From contig NW_011887299.1 of the NCBI RefSeq assembly GCF_000151315.2, forward strand, positions 1,016,885 through 1,080,884: 64,000 nt of DNA, in the 5' to 3' direction. A program made the position numbers and the translations under genes. The DNA is from Capsaspora owczarzaki ATCC 30864 (Eukaryota; Opisthokonta; Filasterea). A model generated the notes under the pieces. That model saw only the letters and a list, made by a program, of their open reading frames with translations, had not been told where the DNA came from and searched no databases. Shown in pieces: positions 57,728 to 64,000 of this stretch (positions are counted from its first letter, which is position 1; every line of letters begins with the position of its first letter).

Positions 57728-59304
57728 ATGAGCTCCAACAACGCAGGCCGCAGCAACAGCTCGAGCGCAGGAGCAGCCTCGAATCATCATCGGAACATCC
57801 CAAGAAATCTGAATGACGTGCTCGCTCGCCTCGGGATGGCAACGCTGCTCCCGCTCATGACGGCTGCCGGACTGGATTACGCCACGCTCTTGTCCTGCGA
57901 CGGCGCGGATCTCCAGCAGGCGGGCGTCCCAAGCAGCGAGCGCGGGCGGTTGATTGTCGCGCTCGAGCAACTCCGACGCGCAATCCGCGGCGAGTCGGTC
58001 GACGGATGGATGTTCAGCCCGCCTGCCGGTGCTAGCTCAAGTGCCAGCCAGCTTACCGGTGCTGCTGCCACTGCGGCGGCGGCGAGTGTGCGCGCGGCAC
58101 AGTTGGAGCGAGCTGCGGTCGCGCGGGAACGAGCCGCACGTCCGCCAACGACCTTCCCAACAGGCGAGACGGCCTCAGTCATGTCGTATTCTGAAGCGGC
58201 AGTGGCAGCGATGAGCAATGCAGCAAGAACGCTCAACTGCACGGTCGACCGTCTCAGCGAGCTGGGTCTGACTGTCGGCGATTCTGGGATTTCAATGGTC
58301 ATGTTTGGCCGTCCAACCCGTGCCAACCCGTCCGTGGTGCCGTCGCATGGGATGGGCATCGCGTACCAACTGGAAGCTACCAACTTGCTCACCCGTGAGA
58401 TTTCCCCGGCGACGATCGTCGACTTCACAGCCACCCAAGTCCGTGTCCACTTTACCAGCCACCCGACGTCTGTGCTCGATTACTGGTGCGATACCACATC
58501 GACCCTACTCCATCCGATCGGGTATTGCAAGCTCAACGGACTGCAGCTGGTTGTTCCGAACGGTGGATCGTGGAGCTGGGATTCGGCCGTCAATACCCGC
58601 CAACCCCGCGTTCACGTCAGCAATTTTAGCAACGATCAGTGCGCTCCACCAGGCTGGGAGTATGCGAATCCGCCTGAAAACCGGTTTCAAGTCGGAATGC
58701 GGCTTGAAGCCGCGGATGTTATGCCCGGTTCCCTCTTGACTGTGCGTTTTGTTTTGGTTTTATGATACCGGTTGATGTTGTTTGTGGTTTTGCCTGGCCC
58801 ACACTGTACTGTTTGACAGCCACCCTTCTCACCGTTGGTGTTTCTTTGCTTGTCTGTGCGGCTGTGGAACTTGTGGATGTTTTGTTCGCTGCGTAGTGCG
58901 TTGCTACCGTCGCGACTGTGCGTGGAGCCTTTGTTCACATCACCTTCGATGGCTGGTCGGACAAGTATGATTATGTGAGTAGCGTACACAGTGATAAAGG
59001 TGGCACAAGCGCAGTTTCTGAGCTGTGCTGTGGGGCGGGGACTGCGATTTTGTTGCTTGGACTGGTCCCGCATTTGTCTCATTCTCGCCTGTCGTTGTCA
59101 TTGGCCTTCGGGCAGTGGGTGCCGTGCAATTCGAGTGCATTGCATCCTAGGGGTTGGTGTGCAGCCAACAACATCCTCCTGCAGCCTCCCAAAAGCCGCT
59201 CGAATTGGTCATGGGAAGCCTATGTCCAAGAGATATTACCGGCGGTTCCTGCGCCTGCAGAATGCTTTGAAAACCAACGAGGCCCGATCCTTCGAGGCGT
59301 CTGA
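57728..59304 (+). CDS. SAM plus MBT-repeat chromatin protein
   Basis: Probable reader of methylated histone lysine, related to L(3)MBT/SFMBT/SCM Polycomb proteins. Exons 57728-58741, 58897-58974 and 59116-59304 join in phase to 426 aa. A SAM domain lies at ~27-85 (LNDVLARLGMATLLPLM ... GRLIVALEQLRR), followed by an Ala/Arg-rich linker. MBT repeat 1 covers ~208-281 (VLDYWCDTTSTLLHPIGYC). MBT repeat 2 covers ~300-391 (FQVGMRLEAADVMPGSLL, then FDGWSDKYDYWVPC and LHPRGWC). SWEAYVQEILPAVPAPAECF is the arm that normally opens a third repeat, but the frame stops 11 residues later. SAM at the N-terminus reverses the order of L3MBTL, SFMBT and SCM proteins. Additional 3' exons were looked for and not seen. 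Confidence 0.88.
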
Positions 59305-59737
59305 GTTTCTTCAATGATGCTCAGTTACCCAAATTGCCTGCTCGTTTCTTGTCGGCGTTCTTCATGTTGGTTTGTTGTTCAGTTTTGTTGGTTGATGTTT
59401 GTTCTTCTGTTGCTCGTTCGAGGTTAGTAGCAAACGCGAACTTTCGGTGATTTGTTTGTTTTTTTGTCAATAAACCCGTTGTCATGCACTCGACACCGTT
59501 GAGAACTGTGCGCAACGTCGGGAGATTCGCGACCATTCCCAAAACCGAAGCCGTCCAGACGAAAAAAAGGAGATAACAATTCACGTTGCTCAACAATTGT
59601 CGTCGCCTCTTGTTGGAAGGAGAAACAAAAAAAACCAAAATGCTACAAAATGTATTCAAGTGTCAGAGGTGCAACATTGGACCATCTCCACCAAAAAGAA
59701 AAATAATCGGGGTGAGAAAAATGCTGAAACAAAAGCT
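59305..59737. other. Convergent 3' spacer
   Basis: Between the stops of the MBT gene and Sar1; an AATAAA lies at 59469. No gene. Confidence 0.5.
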
Positions 59738-61518
59738 CTAGTTGATGTATTGAGAAAGCCAGCGGAAGCCTAAGAAATCAAAAAAGACAAAGTTAGTAAT
59801 TCGCACAACCCTGATGCAAATCGCGGGAGTATGCGCAAAACGCACCTTCGACATAACCCTGGCGCATGACAACAGAGCACATGAACAGTTCAATCGGGCG
59901 GATTTCCTTGACGGGGATCTTGCCCTGTTTGTTGTGAATGTTTGAAAAGTGAGGAAAACTCCCTTGTTTTTTTTTTTTTCAATGCATGTACAAATAGTCC
60001 CTCACCTTGCCGGTAGTCATGTTGAGCAGACCGAGATGGCTGCGCAACTCATCTTCACTGACAGCGCCTTGCTTATCAATCTTGTTGCCAAGAATCAGGA
60101 ACGGAACGCTTGCCAAGTCCTCAGCGCTGAGAAGAGCCTGCAAAAGTTCATTGGTCGAGTGGAACGTTCGCAAAGAAGCATGTTAGGTTTTTCAACGCGT
60201 AAGGCATGTTTTGTCAGGTGGAACGAAACAACACGCTGGGCCTGAGGCGAAACTCGAACAAGAAAAAAAACAAAAAAAAAAAAAAACGTACATCGAGCTC
60301 GCGCTTGGCTTCAATGAAGCGCTCGCGATCGCAAGAGTCTACCAAGTACACGATGGCATCGACGTTCGGGTAGTAGTCCCTCCAAACGCGGCGGGCTGAG
60401 TGAAACCAAGGTGAACGCTGATGAGCAATCGCCACGTCAAAAGCGCCAACGCACCGCCCAAATACACCCGTCTTCGCCCAAGATGAACAACAAACCCACC
60501 TTGTGCGTGACCACCGAGATCGAATGTCTTGAATTTGATACCGCCGATAGCGAGTTCTTCCATGTCTGGAGAAAAGGGGAAGCGCGAAAAAGAAGAAGTG
60601 AGCGATCGGTTTCATGTTACCCCACCTCCCTCGGCCCAGTCAATGGTACGATTTTGTGGAATCTGCGACGAGGCTTGTTGCAATCGTCAGCCATCCGTCG
60701 AGAGAACGGCTGATAGAGCAACCACACTGACAACAAAAATGACAACTGTTGTGCCAGCCGCAAAACCCCCGCGGGCCCTCCCAACACTTGCACTTGTTTG
60801 TGTGCTCGCTTTTGCCCTTACTGGGATGCAAGGTCGGGTTGGCCTGTGCGAGACGGTCGTCCTTCAGCATGTGCAGCAGCGTCGTCTTGCCGGCATTGTC
60901 CAGACCGAGGAAGACAATCTTGGCCGACTTGTTCGACAGGCCTGCGTTCCAACAATGACAATAATAGAGTTGAATTGATGAGTGAGTGAGTGTATATGGG
61001 TTTGTGTGGTGAGTAGCAACAAAGGTTCAAAGCGCCCAATGCCAATCGACGAAAAGCAGCCAAGTTTTTTTTTTTTTTTTTTTTTTTTTTTCCATTGAGT
61101 TTCCATTGCGTTTTTGACTGAGGTAACGTCAACGCTCTTTTTTTTGCGTTTTTTGGTCCCTGTTGCCTGCGTTTGTGCTGCAGCCGCGCTTTTTTGCCAG
61201 TTGCCTGGCTCGTAATCGTGCTGCCAGACACGGAGGTTGGGAGGGAGGGAAGGCCCGGCGAAATGACTCACTGGAACGAGCCAACAATGAAAGGGGCGAA
61301 AAGCGCATGATATTTGGCGCTTTTTTTTTTTTTTATTTAATGGAGAGAACGAAGCGCGTGAGAGAGACAAACAAGCTGGGCTGTCGTGCAAGGACGCTCA
61401 TGGGTCAAGGTGAGGAGGAAACGCGGCACACAACCAGCCACCAGGAACACAGCAGACGTCCCAGCCCAAGACCGGAAGCCTCATAGAACACAAAATAGAA
61501 CAAAGACGAAACGAATCG

Positions 61519-61558
<40 letters not shown>

Positions 61559-61920
61559 TGATGATGTTGTCGCCACGCTCGCAATGCAAACAGGGCCCAC
61601 ACAGACGAGGCCGAGCTGAGCAAGTGGGAAAACAGCGAGCGAAAAGAGATAACAATCGTTGGAGAGATGGGGGGGGAGGGACGAAAAACGGGGAGGAGTG
61701 GGGAAGGAAGAACAAGTCATTGCTAAATGGTCCACGAGCCAGTCTGTCCCCGTTGCACGTCTTCCACTGAGCACTGAGCCCTGGTTGACTCGAGCTCACT
61801 CACTCAAAGCTCCAACTCGAACGAACTCTCACAAACTCCAACGAACTCTCGCTCGCTCGCTCGATCGATCGTCTTACCGAGTGCGTTCAGCAGATTCCAA
61901 AACCAATCGATCAGAAACAT
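59738..61920 (-). CDS. SAR1: Sar1 small GTPase (COPII)
   Basis: Arf-like GTPase that inserts its N-terminal helix in the ER membrane and recruits Sec23/24. Exons 61920-61878, 60941-60822, 60565-60500, 60395-60292, 60137-60006, 59924-59846 and 59769-59738 join in phase to 191 aa, matching the family length. The amphipathic N-helix is [14 protein letters not shown]. The P-loop is [18 protein letters not shown] is the G3 switch, NKIDKQGA is G4, and the ending WLSQYIN is close to the animal WMAQYID. Intron 1 is 936 nt and contains both an A-run and T-runs. With Sec24 at the other end of the window, two of the five core COPII components are present here. Confidence 0.97.
61516..61556. repeat. A-run in Sar1 intron 1
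   Basis: About 38 consecutive A (sense T). A further T-run of ~27 on the plus strand lies in the same intron at 61064-61091 (sense A). Confidence 0.9.
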
Positions 61921-63107
61921 GGTAATTCTAAAACCAAAAAGTAGAATGAAGAGAACTCAGAAAAAGAAGAAAAAAAAAAGAACTCAGAAATACTCGTAAA
62001 GATTGATCTGATACAGTGCTCGGCACGTTGCGACAAACAAAAGCGGGAGGAGGGGTCCGCTTTTTTTTTTTCTTGCTTATTTCCCTGTCGAAACTAGTGG
62101 ATCGCTTGTCGATCATGTTTGGGTTTCACATCGATGCTACAATTGGATTTTTTGCTTTTGAATTTTGATCACAACAACGCAAGCAGGAGAGTGCTGACCT
62201 CGACTGCTTTGGCGGAGTGTCTGAAACACGTCCGTTTGCTTTTGCGTCGAAGGCTCCATTACGAAACTACTGCGAAAAGGACTGAGCAGCTCAGATGTAT
62301 TCTCAGATACTCTATCATGCTTCTGACGGAATGGGTGCTTGGCCACAGAACGTGAGAGTGATGCCAAAACCAATGGAATCAGTCTCAAACTTTGAGATCA
62401 GTGGACGTTGCAATGAGCCAATTCTCTTCCCTCCCTCCCTCTTCTCCAGAGCTGGCTACAAGGTCACAGAGAATCGTGATAGTGTAAGAACTGCCCTGCT
62501 ACAAAAGAGACGCTCTTCCGTCTCAGTTTGCCACAAAAAGGCTCGCATTTTGGTTCGTTTTTGGTTACATTTCAATCCTCGTACTTCGAAGCTCATGAAT
62601 CCAACTACAAAATCAGGATAATCAGAACAAACTCAATACAGTACAAATGAAGATGTGCAATGTCACAGCTCACTCTTTCTGCATTGTTGTGACGTAGGTT
62701 TGGTTTGTTTACAAAATCTCAAATCAAACAAAACAACAATCTCGTTCAAGATCAGCCGTTGCTTGCTTCTGAGGGCCGCTGTTGGGTTGTCGTCCCAACA
62801 ACGTCGGAAGGCAGCTGGTGGACTGTCGGTTCACCAAACGCAAAGCTGAGGTGCGGGGGGGGGGCCGGAAGGAAGGGAGGATGTAACGCGTGAAGCTTGT
62901 GACGTCCCAACAGCATCAACAGACTGATCAACCAGCTTGTAGCGTGGGGCATGGTGGGGCATGGCGGCTGCTGCTGCGGATGGTGGAGTGACAAATGGGG
63001 TTGTCTGCCAAGTTGTTTCGTGTAGCAGCAGCGATCAGAGACTGATGAGCAGGGTCGGAATCACTCAGACAATCCACTCATTTGTTGTGATTGTGTTCAG
63101 GTTTGCC
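61921..63107. other. Spacer between Sar1 and the second LRR gene
   Basis: No supported gene. A gtgttcag acceptor lies just before the LRR-gene ATG at 63108, so a 5' UTR exon of that gene may be here. Confidence 0.5.
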
Positions 63108-63826
63108 ATGTCGCTGTCTTGCGAGGCGATGACGCCAGAACAGCGCGAGTTGTATGAGAAAGTCAAGAATGCGAGCGGTGAGCTCCTGTAAGAGAGCAAA
63201 GACAAACAGACGAAAGTGCTGAATTATGACACTGACATGAGGCGACAGTTTCCGTTTCAAAATATTTGGGGATGCCGGAGCGCAAGCAATTGCAGAAGCA
63301 CTCAAGGTGAACACAACGCTCACCCAGCTCAAGTAAGTTGACTGCCAGTGATGAATGAGATCGAGTGACAGATTCGGGTTGCCGAACCATGGCACTAACA
63401 GTAGCTTGACAGCCTGTACTACAATCAGATAGGTGATGTTGGAGCGCAAGCAATTTCTGAAGCACTCAAGGTGAACACAACGCTCACCAAGCTCTAGTAA
63501 GTTGGCTGCCAGTGATGAATGAGATGGTGCGACAGATCAGGGCAGCCGAATCGTGGTGCTCACGTCGGGTTGGCAGCCTGCAGCGCAATCAAATTGGTGA
63601 TGTTGGAGCGCAGGCAATCGCTGACGCACTCAAGGTGAACACGAAACTCACCCAGTTCGAGTAAGTTGACTGGCAGTGATGAATGGGATCGAGTGACGGA
63701 TTCGTCTTGCCGAAACCGTGCACTGACGACAGCTTGACAGCCCTGCAGGACAATCAAATTGGCGGATTTGGAAGCGCAAGCGATTGCTGAAGCACTAAAG
63801 TGAACACGACGCTCACCCCAGCTCGA
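63108..63826 (+). CDS. Second LRR (RI/NOD3-like) gene, 5' part, cut by gap
   Basis: Start of a gene of the same family as the minus-strand array at 24-26 kb. Exon 1 (63108-63187) codes MSLSCEAMTPEQRELYEKV and ends in phase 2. LRR exons follow at 63249-63332, 63413-63496 and 63577-63660, each exactly 84 nt with phase-2 introns of 80 nt. Each codes one repeat such as LYYNQIGDVGAQAISEAL. A fourth exon at 63741-63826 is 86 nt and does not keep the frame. It differs from its neighbours by single-base gains and losses in CCC, GG and AAAG runs, right beside the assembly gap, so consensus error is more likely than decay. The remainder lies past the N run. Introns are as similar to each other as the exons. 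Confidence 0.8.
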
Positions 63827-63839
63827 GTAAGTTGACTTG

Positions 63840-63939
63840 NNNNNNNNNNNNNNNNNNNNNNNNNNNNNNNNNNNNNNNNNNNNNNNNNNNNNNNNNNNNN
63901 NNNNNNNNNNNNNNNNNNNNNNNNNNNNNNNNNNNNNNN
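63840..63939. other. Assembly gap (100 N)
   Basis: Exactly 100 N, the conventional length for a gap of unknown size. It lies within the repeat array, where assembly is expected to fail. The 61 bases after it carry an acceptor-like caacag followed by TTTGGACTC, compatible with another repeat exon. Confidence 0.98.
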
Positions 63940-64000
63940 GTCGCTTGATCAGCCAGATTCAGACGAGTTCTTTCACTCAATGTCTCAACAGTTTGGACTC

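Overview
The window is nuclear DNA of a gene-dense unicellular eukaryote. About 25 protein genes lie on both strands, most split by short GT-AG introns (roughly 70-150 nt, a few longer). Proteins are rich in Gln, Asn, Ser and Ala runs, and long T or A homopolymers sit in introns and spacers. The gene content looks animal-like: a PH-RhoGAP-coiled-coil protein of the FilGAP type, ataxin-3, a DNAJB6-like chaperone, a SAM+MBT protein, a homeobox gene, a Kv channel, a FATP-type acyl-CoA synthetase, an EGF receptor-like protein with PPxY tail motifs and NSDHL. A C-24 sterol methyltransferase is also present. I infer a holozoan protist, most likely a filasterean such as Capsaspora; this is inference and was not searched.

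Layout. 0-5 kb: Sec24 (-). 6-9 kb: SelO (-), divergent from a small acidic membrane protein (+). 10-15 kb: a membrane SDR (-) and a type I membrane protein with one Kazal-like module and tandem Cys-rich repeats (-). 16-19 kb: sterol methyltransferase (+) and a Kv channel (-). 20-22 kb: EGF-module receptor-like protein (+). 22-27 kb: an RLK/Pelle-like pseudokinase, a leucine-rich-repeat array with one repeat per 84-nt exon, and a homeobox gene, all on the minus strand and nearly continuous. 27.6-29.6 kb: a partial unknown gene and little else. 29.6-32.4 kb: Q/N-rich zinc-finger protein (+). 32.6-41.8 kb, all minus: NSDHL-like sterol enzyme, Golgi SGNH esterase-like protein, PH-RhoGAP, Mpv17 family, DNAJB6-like chaperone. 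42-51 kb: four Golgi glycan-type membrane enzymes, including a tandem pair of GT32-like genes. 51-53.3 kb: ataxin-3 and a small unknown protein. 53.5-57.4 kb: FATP-like enzyme and a second SDR. 57.7-61.9 kb: SAM+MBT protein and Sar1. 63.1 kb to the end: the start of a second LRR gene, cut by a 100-N assembly gap.

Themes. Sec24 and Sar1 both act in COPII budding, and the 42-51 kb cluster would act downstream in the Golgi. SMT and NSDHL both belong to sterol synthesis. The strongest unusual signal is the 22.3-27.2 kb locus. Fourteen consecutive 84-nt exons (thirteen clear LRR repeats plus one more of the same size) lead, with matching phase, into an RLK-like kinase domain that has lost key catalytic residues. 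The first LRR-gene exon also overlaps the homeobox reading frame and appears to be built from duplicated pieces of it.
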